Notes: a model not told the origin generated them from the sequence alone. A stretch of DNA of 64,000 bases from Candidatus Physcousia equi (GCA_018065005.1 JAGHUD010000013.1:22846-86845), one strand, 5' to 3'; positions 35,200 to 44,232 are shown, counted from the stretch's first letter. Made by a program: numbers and translations.

Positions 35200-36717
35200 A
35201 TGTTAACAGCAGCAGACAAGCAGCAATTGCAAGAAAAAGGCATCAGCGAAGAGCAGATTGCCAAGCAACTGACCAGTTTCCGTGAAGGGTTCCCCTACCT
35301 CAAGCTGCGTGCCGCAGCCAGCGTGGGCAACGGCATCCTCAGTCTCAACGACGACGAGGTGTCAAAGTATATCCAAGCCTGGGACGCCTACAAGGCAGAA
35401 GGCCATCATATCACCAAGTTCGTGCCCGCCAGCGGAGCAGCGAGCCGCATGTTCAAGAATATGTTTGAGTTCCTCTCGGGCGAGAACGACGAACCCACCA
35501 CGCCTTTCGAAAAGAAATACTTTGACGAGATTCACAACTTCGCCTTTTATCCTGCACTCGACGACGCTTGCCATGTGAACGAGGGCGAGGGCGTAGATGC
35601 CCTCATGGCTAAAGGAAACTATAAGGCAGTGGTGGCGAATATGCTCAACGAGGACGGTCTCAACTACGGACAGTTGCCTAAGGGCCTGCTGCAGTTCCAT
35701 AGCTATGACGACGAGGCACGCACGCCCCTCGAAGAGCATCTCGTGGAGGCTGCGCTCTATGCCACCAGTCGTGGCGAGGCAGATGTGCACTTCACCGTCA
35801 GCACCGAGCACCGCGAACTCTTTGAAGAACTCGTCGAGCGCGTCCTTCCAGAGTACGAAGCCAAGTATGGTATCAAGTATCACGTATCCTTCAGCGAGCA
35901 GAAGCCCAGCACCGACACCCTGGCTGCCACCATGGACAATGAACCCTTCCGCACCGACGACGGCAAGCTCCTCTTCCGCCCAGGCGGTCACGGCGCTCTC
36001 ATACAGAACCTCTCCGACCTGGAGAGCGACATTGTCTTCGTCAAGAACATCGACAACGTTGTGCCTGACCGTCTCAAAGACGACACCGTAACCTGGAAGC
36101 AGGTCATCGCAGGTGTGTTGGTGACGCTGCAGAAGAAGGCTTTCGAACACCTTGCGCTGCTCGACAGCGGCACCTACACGCGTCAGGATATTCTCGACAT
36201 CATACAGTTCGTGCGCCACGACCTCTACACCGATGTGCCTGCCCTCAAGACCATGGAGGACGCCGAACTCGTCAGCTTCCTCAAGAGTGAGCTGAATCGT
36301 CCCATGCGCGTCTGCGGCGTGGTGAAGAATGTGGGCGAACCAGGTGGTGGTCCCTTCCTCGCCTATAATCCCGACGGCACCATCTCGGCGCAGATTCTCG
36401 AGAGCAGCCAGATCGACAACAGCAATGCCGACTACATGAAGATGTTCTCGCAAGGCACACACTTCAATCCCGTCGACCTTGTCTGCGCTATCCGCAACAG
36501 CAAGGGAGAGAAGTTCGACTTGCCCCGCTATGTGGATCCCGCCACAGGTTTCATCTCCTACAAGTCGAAGAACGGCAAGGAACTGAAAGCACTCGAATTG
36601 CCCGGCTTATGGAACGGCGCCATGTCTAATTGGTCTACCGTCTTCGTTGAGGTTCCCCTCTCAACATTCAATCCAGTGAAAACCGTTAACGACCTGCTTC
36701 GCGAACAGCATCAATAA
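35200..36717 (+). CDS. DUF4301 family protein
   Basis: A 505-residue predicted cytoplasmic protein with no signal peptide or membrane segment. It matches the DUF4301 family, common in Bacteroidetes, with FVPASGAASRMFKNMFEF near residue 68 and GGHGALIQNL in the middle; the glycine- and charge-rich motifs recall sugar-nucleotidyltransferase folds, which is only a resemblance. It starts with ATG at 35200 after an AT-rich leader. It precedes purT by 109 bp and could share its transcript. The reaction is unknown. Confidence 0.8.
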   Translation: MLTAADKQQLQEKGISEEQIAKQLTSFREGFPYLKLRAAASVGNGILSLNDDEVSKYIQAWDAYKAEGHHITKFVPASGAASRMFKNMFEFLSGENDEPTTPFEKKYFDEIHNFAFYPALDDACHVNEGEGVDALMAKGNYKAVVANMLNEDGLNYGQLPKGLLQFHSYDDEARTPLEEHLVEAALYATSRGEADVHFTVSTEHRELFEELVERVLPEYEAKYGIKYHVSFSEQKPSTDTLAATMDNEPFRTDDGKLLFRPGGHGALIQNLSDLESDIVFVKNIDNVVPDRLKDDTVTWKQVIAGVLVTLQKKAFEHLALLDSGTYTRQDILDIIQFVRHDLYTDVPALKTMEDAELVSFLKSELNRPMRVCGVVKNVGEPGGGPFLAYNPDGTISAQILESSQIDNSNADYMKMFSQGTHFNPVDLVCAIRNSKGEKFDLPRYVDPATGFISYKSKNGKELKALELPGLWNGAMSNWSTVFVEVPLSTFNPVKTVNDLLREQHQ

Positions 36718-36723
36718 AATACT

Positions 36724-36799
36724 GCTCAGGAGCAAGAGATTCATGGCTCAGGAGCACCCCCTCAGCCCACCCAGAGAAGTATAGAAACTGCTCAGGAGC
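36724..36799. repeat. Three short GCTCAGGAGC repeats
   Basis: The 10-mer GCTCAGGAGC, itself dyad-symmetric around AG, occurs at 36724-36733, 36746-36755 and 36790-36799 between the DUF4301 gene and purT. Spacing is 22 and 44 bp. No function is known; it may be an operator array. Confidence 0.6.
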
Positions 36800-36826
36800 C
36801 ACAAAGAAAGTCTGCCAAAAGCAAAA

Positions 36827-38020
36827 ATGAAAAAGATATTACTATTAGGCAGTGGTGAACTCGGAAAAGAGTTCGTCATTGCGTGCAAGAGACTCGGACA
36901 ATATGTAGTAGCGTGCGACAGCTACGACAACGCACCCGCCATGCAGGTAGCCGACGAGCGTCGCGTGTTCAGTATGCTCGATGGTGAGGCGCTGATGAAG
37001 ACGGTGGCTGAAGTGCAGCCAGACATCATCGTGCCTGAAATAGAAGCCATACGCACAGAGAAGCTCTACGAATGTGAACAACAAGGCATCCAGGTGGTGC
37101 CCTCAGCTAAGGCTGTCAACTACACCATGAACCGCAAGGCCATCCGTGAGTTGGCACACACCGAATTGGGACTGAAGACAGCCAACTACCTTTATGCCAA
37201 CACCTACGACGAACTGGTGGCTGCCGCCGACCAGATTGGTTTTCCTTGTATCATCAAGCCCCTCATGTCCTCTTCAGGGCACGGGCAGAGCAAGGTGGAC
37301 AGCGCAGACGAACTCCCCAAAGCTTGGGAATATGCCTGCGGTGGTGCGCGTGGCGACCTCATGGAGGTTATCGTGGAGCAGTTCATACCTTTCGACTATG
37401 AGATAACCCTGCTCACCGTGACGCAGCACGACGGACCGACGCTCTTCTGTGCCCCCATCGGGCATGTGCAGAAGGGTGGCGACTATCGCGAGTCGTTCCA
37501 ACCGCGCATCATGAAACCCGAGCATGTAGCAGAGGCGCAGCGCATGGCGGCAGAAGTGACCAAGGCGCTCACGGGTGCCGGCATTTGGGGCGTCGAGTTC
37601 TTCGTGAGCGAAAAGGAGGGCGTCATCTTCAGCGAATTGTCGCCCCGTCCGCACGACACGGGCATGGTGACGCTTGCCTCTACACAGAACTTCTCGGAGT
37701 TCGAACTGCATGCGCGTGCGGTGCTCCACCTCCCCATTCCTGAGATCACGCTGGAGCGCCAAGGCGCATCGGCTGTTATCCTTTCGGATGTAGAAACAGA
37801 GCATCCCGACTATATGGGCATGACAGACGTGTGCTCGGCAGTTCGTGCCGACCTGCGCATCTTCGGCAAACCCGTAGCGCATGTAGGTCGACGCATGGGC
37901 GTCGTCGTGTGTTGGGAAGCCATCGAAGGCGACAACGCAGCTCAGGCAGCCACGCAGCTCTCCTTGCGTGAGCGCTGTAAGTCGCTCGCAGCAAAAGTAA
38001 CCGTTTGCGCTGCAGATTAA
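36827..38020 (+). CDS. purT: Formate-dependent GAR transformylase PurT
   Basis: PurT converts glycinamide ribonucleotide to formyl-GAR using formate and ATP, step three of purine synthesis. The protein is 397 residues, the family length. It has the N-terminal GSGELGKEF nucleotide-fold start, the ATP-grasp region ([13 protein letters not shown], then [17 protein letters not shown]) and the C-terminal [14 protein letters not shown] motif. ATG at 36827 follows an A-rich stretch. It is the last gene of this plus-strand unit, ended by a terminator shared with the TPR gene. Between it and the terminator are degenerate CTTTGYNGCA-like repeats of no clear role. Confidence 0.96.
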   Translation: MKKILLLGSGELGKEFVIACKRLGQYVVACDSYDNAPAMQVADERRVFSMLDGEALMKTVAEVQPDIIVPEIEAIRTEKLYECEQQGIQVVPSAKAVNYTMNRKAIRELAHTELGLKTANYLYANTYDELVAAADQIGFPCIIKPLMSSSGHGQSKVDSADELPKAWEYACGGARGDLMEVIVEQFIPFDYEITLLTVTQHDGPTLFCAPIGHVQKGGDYRESFQPRIMKPEHVAEAQRMAAEVTKALTGAGIWGVEFFVSEKEGVIFSELSPRPHDTGMVTLASTQNFSEFELHARAVLHLPIPEITLERQGASAVILSDVETEHPDYMGMTDVCSAVRADLRIFGKPVAHVGRRMGVVVCWEAIEGDNAAQAATQLSLRERCKSLAAKVTVCAAD

Positions 38021-38152
38021 CTTCCTCTCCTTTGCAGCACCCGCCACAAAACCCTTGCTGCACACTTTCCCCTTGCGGCATCAACGCTCCTTTGTGGCAG
38101 CCCATGTCGCTTTGCTGCAGTTCGTGAAATAACTGTTCAAACAAACCCTAAT

Positions 38153-38193
38153 AAATGACGAGAGACCGAGCACAACTCTGTTTCTCGTCATTT
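38153..38193. terminator. Bidirectional terminator between purT and the TPR gene
   Basis: An 11-bp perfect stem (AAATGACGAGA / TCTCGTCATTT) with a 19-base loop, followed by seven T on the plus strand. It overlaps the stop codon of the converging TPR gene and probably serves both. Confidence 0.8.
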
Positions 38194-40182
38194 TTTTGTA
38201 TATTTCTTGATGAGGTTATAGGCAGAATAGATGCCGTATTCGCCCGCTTGCGAGAGGTCGGCGAGCGCTTCAGGAATGCGATTTTGGAGGATCCGTGCCA
38301 CGCCTCTGTTGAAGTACGCCTCAGGGAAAGAAGCATCGATGCTGATGGCCTGCGTATAATCTTTTTCCGCAAGGTCGTAGTCATGCAGTAGGAAGTGCAT
38401 ATTGCCCAGGTTGTAGTGTGCATAGGCGTTGGTGGCATTCTTGCGGATGAGAAGCACTAAGTCGTCGGCAGCCTGGTTCAGCACAAGTCGCACCTCCGTG
38501 CTTGGCGAGAGCGGCACGCTCTCCTGATTGGAGAGTTCTGGGTGCTCAGCCATCAGCATGGCATAATACATCTGTGCGCGCAACATAAGCGCAAGATGGT
38601 GACCAGGATGCTGCGAAAGAAGCACATTCACGTCCTCAATGGCAGATTCAAAGTCGCGCACATGGTAGTGCGCCAGGGCAAGCCGAAGCAGTTGTTCGAC
38701 GGAGAGGTCCGAGCGGTAGTTCCCGTTGTTCTCTCCTTGCAGCTGCGCAATCTCGTCAAACAGCGCCGCGATCTGCTTTTCGCTGGCAGCCGTCTCAGCC
38801 AGCGACACGTGCAACTTAGAGAAGAGCGCACGGCTGCTGTTGAGCTGCTCCACCTCTGCGAGGTAGGGGAAATAGTGGCTCAGCGCATTTTGTCGTGGGA
38901 AGTAGCTTAGCAGATAAGGCGGCAAGGGTTGCAGAGCGGTTGTGTGGTCCTGCACCTTACCTCGATACGCATTGGCATACTGTTCTGTTGGCACATCGTC
39001 ATTCTCCACCAGTCGGTCGTAGTTCTCCAGGTTCTTGTCGTCTTTCTTTCGTGTCTTGCTCTTAGCCGTCTTTTTCGACACACCCTCTATGCGTGCCTTC
39101 GTGACCTTAAACTCGTCACGCTCTGCACCGTAGACGTCGCCTAGTCGGCGCCGCAGCTGTGCCCGAAAGAGATAGCCGTCCCAAAACTGCGGGTAGGCTT
39201 GGATGATGGTGGAGATGTCCTGCATGGCACCTCGATAGTCACCGACGTTAGAGCGCAGCATGGCGCGGTTGTAGAGAGCCATGTAGTTGTCCGGCTGTTG
39301 TTCGATGACGAAGTTGAAATCCTCGATGGCGCGGTTGTCGTCGCCCACTTGGGCGCGCAGAAGACCACGGTTGTAATGAGCAGCAAAACTTCCGCGGTTG
39401 ATTTCGATGGCAGCATCATAGTCTGTCATGGCGCCCCGCAGGTTGTCTTGGTGGTAGCGTGCCAGCGCTCGGTTGATGTAGAGGTCGGCATTGCGAGGCG
39501 TCTGCACAATAGCTCGGTCGAGCATCTCCTCGCCCGCCTTGTGGTCGCCGCGTCTCAGCAGGAGCATGGACTTTATGTTGAGCGCAGAGGCGTCGAAGGC
39601 ATTCATTTCGAGCGCACGGTCGGTCCACTCCTCCGCCTTTGTGGTGTCTTTGAGTGAGAGTTGCACCTGAGCCTTCATGGCATAGTTGCTGCTCTGCTTT
39701 GGCCATTGCCTGAGCATGATGTCCAGACAAGAGTCTGCACGCGCGAAACTGTCCTGCCTCACGAGACACAGCACCCTGTTGTGCCAGGCGTTTGTGCTGC
39801 GCGGATTGATGTCGAGCAGTTTTCTGTAGTCAGCTTCAGCCTCGGCAAAGCGTTCCAGGTTGATGCGGCAGAGCGCCCTCAACTCATAGTATTGTTCCGA
39901 GTAAGGGTTGCGCGTGATGGCATTCGTGCAGTCCGCCTCTGCCCCCGCATGGTCTTCGAGATAGAACTTCGCGAGTCCGCGCAGGAAGTACGGTTCAGGC
40001 AGATGAGGCTTTGCTCCGATGACCAGGTTGAAGCGCTGGATGCTCAGCACATAGTCCTCATAGTAGAGCGCATTGCGCCCCATCATGAGGATGCGCTGCA
40101 CGTTGATTTGCGCGTGCACGCCAACGGCTCCCCACAGGATGACGAGCAACGTAGCGAGCAGTCTATGTGCAGTGCGGCGCAT
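38188..40182 (-). CDS. Exported TPR-repeat protein
   Basis: A 664-residue protein with signal peptide (ending GVHAQ). Many tetratricopeptide repeats fill the N-terminal 370 residues and the C-terminal 120 (for example AIEDFNFVIEQQPDNYMALYNRA and AEKDYTQAISIDASFPEAYFNRG-like units), with a Lys-rich linker of about residues 375-390 (KKTAKSKTRKKDDK). TPR arrays usually mediate protein contacts in the periplasm or at the outer membrane. The partner is unknown. It begins 12 bp after def, so ruvX-def-TPR is likely one operon. Confidence 0.8.
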   Translation of the reverse strand: MRRTAHRLLATLLVILWGAVGVHAQINVQRILMMGRNALYYEDYVLSIQRFNLVIGAKPHLPEPYFLRGLAKFYLEDHAGAEADCTNAITRNPYSEQYYELRALCRINLERFAEAEADYRKLLDINPRSTNAWHNRVLCLVRQDSFARADSCLDIMLRQWPKQSSNYAMKAQVQLSLKDTTKAEEWTDRALEMNAFDASALNIKSMLLLRRGDHKAGEEMLDRAIVQTPRNADLYINRALARYHQDNLRGAMTDYDAAIEINRGSFAAHYNRGLLRAQVGDDNRAIEDFNFVIEQQPDNYMALYNRAMLRSNVGDYRGAMQDISTIIQAYPQFWDGYLFRAQLRRRLGDVYGAERDEFKVTKARIEGVSKKTAKSKTRKKDDKNLENYDRLVENDDVPTEQYANAYRGKVQDHTTALQPLPPYLLSYFPRQNALSHYFPYLAEVEQLNSSRALFSKLHVSLAETAASEKQIAALFDEIAQLQGENNGNYRSDLSVEQLLRLALAHYHVRDFESAIEDVNVLLSQHPGHHLALMLRAQMYYAMLMAEHPELSNQESVPLSPSTEVRLVLNQAADDLVLLIRKNATNAYAHYNLGNMHFLLHDYDLAEKDYTQAISIDASFPEAYFNRGVARILQNRIPEALADLSQAGEYGIYSAYNLIKKYTKK

Positions 40183-40194
40183 GGATTGGAGGGC

Positions 40195-40752
40195 TTATCG
40201 GCGCACCTTCACCTTGTAGCTGCAGCGGAAGTCGCCCTTCAGCAGCCCGTTCAGTTTTCCTTTCACCATGGTCTTGCGCAGCCCCGTGAGGTGGTCGGTG
40301 AAGACCTGTCCTTCGAGGTGGTCGAACTCGTGCTGCATGACGCGCGCCAAGTATCCGTCCACCCATTCGTCGTGCGGCTCGAACTTCTCGTCGAGATACT
40401 GCACACGGATGCGTCTTGGGCGCACCACCTTTTCGTGCAGACCAGGCAGCGAGAGGCATCCCTCTTCGCTCGAGTCCTTTTCTGTTTCGTCATATTCCAC
40501 GATGTGTGCGTTGATGAAGGTGTGTATGTAGCCCTTGTATTCGGGCATATCCTCGCTGATGACATCCAGGTTGATGATGACGAGGCGGATGGGCAAGCCG
40601 ATTTGTGGAGCAGCAAGACCTATGCCTTCGCTGCGCTCCAGCGTCTCATACATGTTTTGGATGAGTGTGTCAAGTTCGGGATAGTCGGGCGTGATGTCCT
40701 CTGCTACTTTGCGCAGAACGGGTTGCCCATAGGTGTAGATGGGAAGTATCAT
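40195..40752 (-). CDS. def: Peptide deformylase
   Basis: Removes the N-formyl group from new proteins. The protein is 185 residues with all three family motifs: GIGLAAPQIG, EGCLSLP (metal-binding Cys) and QHEFDHL (metal-binding His pair and catalytic Glu). Its ATG overlaps the stop codon of ruvX as ATGA. The C-terminus is basic (KVKVRR). Confidence 0.97.
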   Translation of the reverse strand: MILPIYTYGQPVLRKVAEDITPDYPELDTLIQNMYETLERSEGIGLAAPQIGLPIRLVIINLDVISEDMPEYKGYIHTFINAHIVEYDETEKDSSEEGCLSLPGLHEKVVRPRRIRVQYLDEKFEPHDEWVDGYLARVMQHEFDHLEGQVFTDHLTGLRKTMVKGKLNGLLKGDFRCSYKVKVRR

Positions 40753-41168
40753 AAGGGTTTTTTGTGTGTGAGGTAATCTTGGAGGATGATGGTGGCGCTG
40801 ATCTCGTCCACGAGCGCCTTGTTCTGACGCGCTTTGCGGCTGAGCCCGGCTTCGAGCATCGTGCGGTGGGCGAGCACGCTGGTGTAGCGCTCGTCGCTGA
40901 ACTCAATGGGTATGTCGGGAATGCGTTTGGCAAGCTGTTCGGCAAACGCCTTCACCCGTGGCAGGTTTTCGCTGTCTTGTCCGTTGGTCTGTTTGGGCAA
41001 ACCGATGATGAATCGTTCGACGGATTCGCGCTTCGTGTAGTCGGAGAGATAGTCGAGCAGGCGTGGAGTGTCCACCGTGCACAGACCGCCAGGGATGATC
41101 TGCAAGGGATCGGTCACGGCGAGTCCGGTGCGCCGCTTTCCATAGTCTATAGCGAGGAGTCGTGCCAT
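40749..41168 (-). CDS. ruvX: Holliday junction resolvase-like protein RuvX/YqgF
   Basis: A 139-residue RNase H-fold protein involved in pre-16S rRNA 5' processing in E. coli. It shows the family beginning MARLLAIDYGKRRTGLAVTD and the FIIGLPKQTNG and DERYTSVLA motifs with the catalytic acids D8, E and D. ATG at 41168 is chosen; the open frame extends 69 codons upstream but that part includes a terminator hairpin and has no family similarity. It precedes def with a 4-bp overlap. Confidence 0.92.
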   Translation of the reverse strand: MARLLAIDYGKRRTGLAVTDPLQIIPGGLCTVDTPRLLDYLSDYTKRESVERFIIGLPKQTNGQDSENLPRVKAFAEQLAKRIPDIPIEFSDERYTSVLAHRTMLEAGLSRKARQNKALVDEISATIILQDYLTHKKPL

Positions 41169-41191
41169 CGTGTTGTTGTTCGCTAAAAAAA

Positions 41192-41209
41192 GGGGAGCGG
41201 TTGCTCCCC
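41192..41209 (-). terminator. Strong terminator hairpin just upstream of ruvX
   Basis: GGGGAGC-GGTT-GCTCCCC is a perfect 7-bp GC-rich stem with a 4-base loop. On the minus strand it is followed by seven T and then AGCG, a textbook intrinsic terminator. It sits 23 bp before the ruvX start codon, so it would end transcription coming from the SPOR gene, or act as an attenuator for ruvX-def. Confidence 0.8.
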
Positions 41210-41303
41210 GATTTTGTTTTTCTGTAGTCAAGATGCAAGCTTTTGCGCCATGCCTAAGAGCACGCTTTATGCCCGCTACGTGGCAGCTTATTCTGCGGTA
41301 TCT

Positions 41304-41391
41304 GCATATAGAGTCCTGCCTATATGCTTGTGGCATAGCCCGTCCCCGTCTTATGCGTTTTGCTGTGTGTAGCACCTTGTTCCATGGTGCT
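41304..41391. repeat. Two inverted repeats between the SPOR gene and ruvX
   Basis: GCATATAG-N8-CTATATGC (41304-41327, 8-bp perfect) and AGCACC-N9-GGTGCT (41371-41391, 6-bp) lie in the non-coding 285-bp gap. No gene was found there. They may be operator sites or RNA hairpins in the SPOR-gene 3' region. Confidence 0.5.
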
Positions 41392-41453
41392 TGTGTTGCG
41401 TAGTATAATCCTGAGGGGCGTGTGTAGCGCAGCTTGTCTGCGTGCGATTTTTA

Positions 41454-41978
41454 TTATTTTGCGTAGAGCAACCAAGCGTCGGGATAGGTAGACTGCTTGG
41501 TAGCACGGAACTGAGCAGCCTCGTTCTTGGTGTCGAAGCTGCCAGCCACGACGCGATACCATTCGTTGCCATTCACCATAGCCTTCACTACGCGCGCGCC
41601 GTTGCCCAACTTCGTCTTCAGACCTTCTGCGTTCGCCTTCACGCTGAAGCTGCCTACGACTACACTGTAAGCCTTGAGTGCGTTGCCGCTCACCACGGTG
41701 ACGTTCTCAGTGCGTACCGACACGTTGCTGTAGTCCTGAACAGGCGTTGTTGTGGTGGTAGTGGGGTTCACGGGCGTAACCTCAACGGGCGTGGTCTGCT
41801 GTTGTTGGCTATAGCCAGTCTGACCATAGGTGGGTGTGGTCTGCTGCTGGTAACCGGTATTCTGCTGTGCCGCCTGTGCTTTTTCGTAAGCCTTCTTGTA
41901 GGCACTCTCGCTGCTCTTGCATGATGTGAAAGCAAAAGCCAGTGTCAGGGCTGCGCCCATGAGGATAGATTTGTTCAT
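41454..41978 (-). CDS. SPOR-domain lipoprotein
   Basis: A 174-residue lipoprotein (signal ending FAFTSC). After a Gln/Thr-rich linker (about residues 35-85) comes a C-terminal SPOR domain (YSVVVGSFSVKANAEGLKTKL, then EWYRVVAGSFDTKNEA), which binds denuded peptidoglycan glycan strands at division sites. The open frame to 42137 has an unrelated N-terminus; ATG at 41978 is followed by a proper signal. A TATCTTTG promoter element is at 42016-42023. Confidence 0.88.
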   Translation of the reverse strand: MNKSILMGAALTLAFAFTSCKSSESAYKKAYEKAQAAQQNTGYQQQTTPTYGQTGYSQQQQTTPVEVTPVNPTTTTTTPVQDYSNVSVRTENVTVVSGNALKAYSVVVGSFSVKANAEGLKTKLGNGARVVKAMVNGNEWYRVVAGSFDTKNEAAQFRATKQSTYPDAWLLYAK

Positions 41979-42015
41979 CTTTTTGCGATTTTGAGTTTGT
42001 TCATGTATTTGTGCA

Positions 42016-42023
42016 CAAAGATA
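42016..42023 (-). promoter_or_regulatory. -7 element of the SPOR gene
   Basis: TATCTTTG on the minus strand matches TAnnTTTG, 37 bp before the start codon. A TTTG at the right distance was not seen. Confidence 0.5.
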
Positions 42024-42088
42024 CGCATTTTTCTTTGAAGTGGTATGTTTTTCGCTCAAAAAAAATGTTAATTTCATGCAAACAATGC

Positions 42089-42117
42089 TTGCATAATAAA
42101 AAAATGTATTATCTTTG
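42089..42117 (+). promoter_or_regulatory. Promoter of the YtxH operon
   Basis: TTG (42089-42091), 18 bases, then TATCTTTG (42110-42117), a full match for the -7 element. It points to the YtxH gene 53 bp downstream. Confidence 0.6.
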
Positions 42118-42170
42118 CGCTTGAAGGTATCCTTCACAATGGTTTTCTAACACATAAAGATAGAATAATT

Positions 42171-42374
42171 ATGAAAAACATGAATTGCCTTGCCGCCTTC
42201 GTTGGTGGCGCACTCGTGGGTGCAGCAGTAGGTCTGCTTTTTGCTCCCCAGAAGGGTTCTGATCTCCGCAAGAAGATTATGGAGTCTTTATACAAGCGTG
42301 GCATTCGTCTCAACTCAAAGGAGATGAACACGCTCGTAGATGAGATAGCAGAAGAACTACAGGTAGAGGATTAA
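42171..42374 (+). CDS. YtxH domain protein
   Basis: A 67-residue protein with a Gly/Ala-rich N-terminal hydrophobic segment (FVGGALVGAAVGLLFAPQKGSDLRKKI), the YtxH signature, and a helical charged C-terminus. YtxH proteins occur in many Firmicutes and Bacteroidetes in stress-related settings; the molecular role is not settled. It heads a three-gene operon with two further small proteins. Confidence 0.8.
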   Translation: MKNMNCLAAFVGGALVGAAVGLLFAPQKGSDLRKKIMESLYKRGIRLNSKEMNTLVDEIAEELQVED

Positions 42375-42379
42375 GCGCA

Positions 42380-42757
42380 GTGGGAAAGGAAAAAGGCGTG
42401 CAAGAGACGCTGTCCGAGATGCTCACCGAGGCGAAGCGCTACTACGCCCTCGAGAAGCAGTATCTGCGCTACACGGCAGCCGAACAGCTCACGAAGGTCA
42501 TCAGTGCCCTGACGGTGGCCATCGTGCTGGCTGTTGTCGGCTTCGTCGTGTTCATCTTTCTGGGTCTTGCCGTGGTGCATTGGCTTGGCGCGCTCACGCA
42601 CAATCTTGGGCTCTGTTTTGCCATCTATGGTATTCTGCTTCTGGCGCTGCTTTTTGTTTTCTATGTCAACAGAAGACGGTGGGTGATGCTCCCCCTGGCT
42701 CGACTGATGACCAAAACCTTCATCAAAGAAAAGGAGGACGAGGATGAGCAAGAATGA
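42380..42757 (+). CDS. Holin-X-like small membrane protein
   Basis: A 125-residue protein with an N-terminal amphipathic segment, two transmembrane helices (about residues 40-65 and 75-95) and a strongly acidic and basic C-terminus (KEKEDEDEQE). This is the pattern of the putative Actinobacteria holin-X (holin superfamily III) proteins, which often accompany YtxH genes and are not phage genes. It starts with GTG at 42380, 5 bp after the YtxH stop. Confidence 0.72.
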   Translation: MGKEKGVQETLSEMLTEAKRYYALEKQYLRYTAAEQLTKVISALTVAIVLAVVGFVVFIFLGLAVVHWLGALTHNLGLCFAIYGILLLALLFVFYVNRRRWVMLPLARLMTKTFIKEKEDEDEQE

Positions 42758-43055
42758 CAAACTCTTAGAAGCATTGATCGACGAGAAACTGCGGGCGCGG
42801 CAGCAGCATCGCCCCCTTCGCCCCATGGACGAGTTGGACTGGCTCTCCTACAAGCGCCAGCAGACCAAGCGCCGCCTTGATGCTTGTCGTGACGTTCTCC
42901 TGGCAGACTACCATGCCCTCACCGCACCCACCCCTGTGCCCAAAGGCAGATTTGGCTTTTTCTCAGCATTGTTCACCCACACTACCACCATTGTTGAGGG
43001 TGTGCGTGTCGGCTTCAAATTGTATGGCCTCGTGAAGGCATTCCGTAAATCCTAA
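42744..43055 (+). CDS. Small basic protein of the YtxH operon
   Basis: A 103-residue protein of unknown function, overlapping the previous gene by 14 bp. It is Arg/Lys-rich in the first half (LRARQQHRPLRP, YKRQQTKRRLDA) and ends with a hydrophobic amphipathic segment (GFFSALFTHTTTIVEGVRVGF). The overlap and conserved trio layout argue that it is real. It may bind the membrane or the other two products. Confidence 0.65.
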   Translation: MSKNDKLLEALIDEKLRARQQHRPLRPMDELDWLSYKRQQTKRRLDACRDVLLADYHALTAPTPVPKGRFGFFSALFTHTTTIVEGVRVGFKLYGLVKAFRKS

Positions 43056-43145
43056 TCTTTTTTCTTTAACGCACACTCTCTTGCCGTCTTGCGCACATCC
43101 CTCGCCGTCTTCTTGTGCGAAGGTTTTGGGTGCGGAGATGCAGGA

Positions 43146-44210
43146 CTAATGGTGTTTCTTTCTCCCCAACGTTTTGAGAAGCCTGCTTTTGAGGGCTTGA
43201 CCGATTTTCTTCATCTTTCCGGAGCGCAGGTTCAGCCAGAGTTCCTCCACGGAATACTGCACCTTGCGCCAAGGGTTGTTCCACGCATTCATCAGGTAGT
43301 AGCGCTTCTGGTAGGCGGTCAGTTCGCCGACCTCCGACGGGTGGTGCAGCGGAAAGTCTAATTCGTGACGCCCCATGGTGAATTGTCTGCGCAAGCGGTG
43401 CGGCAACAGGTTCAGCTGTGCCGAATAGTGCGTGCCGCCGTCCAGTCCCACATTGTTGATCATATTCACGCGCGGCATCACCGCCAAGCCATCGTTCAGC
43501 AGCATGTAGCTCCAGAAGATGCTCTCGAAGTAGTGCTTGCCCGAAGCTGCATGGTCCTGGCACATCTGTGGCATGTCGGCACGCTGACGGTATTTCGCCA
43601 CCTTGTTGCAGAGTGTGTCAAAGGTCTGTTTGTCGTGCACAAAGCCATATTCACCGTCCCACTCATTCACCACCCTTGCCCACGATGCCCAGCCCCAGAT
43701 GCTGAAAGCCCGTGTGAAGAAGTAGTCGGCACCATCGGGCACATCCGTTGTCTGCTCGTCGGTGTTGAATCCCGCCACCATCGTCACGCGGCGGTCGTGC
43801 TCGTAGCGGTCCAGCATCTCCTTGCAGAATCGGAAGAACGACTGGCTCGGAACTACGTCGTCCTCCAGCACGATGCATTTGTCCGTCTGCGCAAACGCCC
43901 ATCTGTGCGACATGAAGCCCGATGGGTCGCAGCCGTAGTTTCGCTCCTGATAGAGGCGATGCACCTCGCAGGGCCAGTCTATCTGCTCGTCTGCCACCAT
44001 AGAGCGGCACTCCATGATGCCCTGCCAGTCCTTACTCTGCTGGGCTGTTGCCACCTGCCGTCCGTCTGCATCCACCATGCGCGGTCCATCCTGATACAGG
44101 AAAAGACGCGCCGGGCGCGCCTTTTTCACTTCCTCCCAGACACGTCCGAAATGATCGGGGCGGCTGAAGAAGAGCAGAAGGACTGAGATGTCGAGATTCG
44201 TGTGCTCCAT
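43146..44210 (-). CDS. GT-A type glycosyltransferase
   Basis: A 354-residue cytoplasmic protein with the start of a GT-A fold (LDISVLLLFFSRPDHFGRVW) and a metal-binding DxD-like motif, VLEDDVVPS, near residue 117, followed by FFTRAFSIWGWASWAR. These segments match glycosyltransferases related to GNT-I / family 2 that are often annotated as hemolysin-activation-like in Bacteroidetes. The acceptor is unknown; no other polysaccharide genes adjoin. It begins 22 bp after the TSCPD gene and probably ends the pheT-yebC-TSCPD transcript. Confidence 0.78.
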   Translation of the reverse strand: MEHTNLDISVLLLFFSRPDHFGRVWEEVKKARPARLFLYQDGPRMVDADGRQVATAQQSKDWQGIMECRSMVADEQIDWPCEVHRLYQERNYGCDPSGFMSHRWAFAQTDKCIVLEDDVVPSQSFFRFCKEMLDRYEHDRRVTMVAGFNTDEQTTDVPDGADYFFTRAFSIWGWASWARVVNEWDGEYGFVHDKQTFDTLCNKVAKYRQRADMPQMCQDHAASGKHYFESIFWSYMLLNDGLAVMPRVNMINNVGLDGGTHYSAQLNLLPHRLRRQFTMGRHELDFPLHHPSEVGELTAYQKRYYLMNAWNNPWRKVQYSVEELWLNLRSGKMKKIGQALKSRLLKTLGRKKHH

Positions 44211-44232
44211 AGGATGCTTACTTGTGTTTCTG

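Noticed and set aside
42380..42757. Phage holin
   Set aside because: The neighbours are YtxH and a small chromosomal gene, with no lysis, capsid or integrase genes. The holin-X name reflects fold similarity only.
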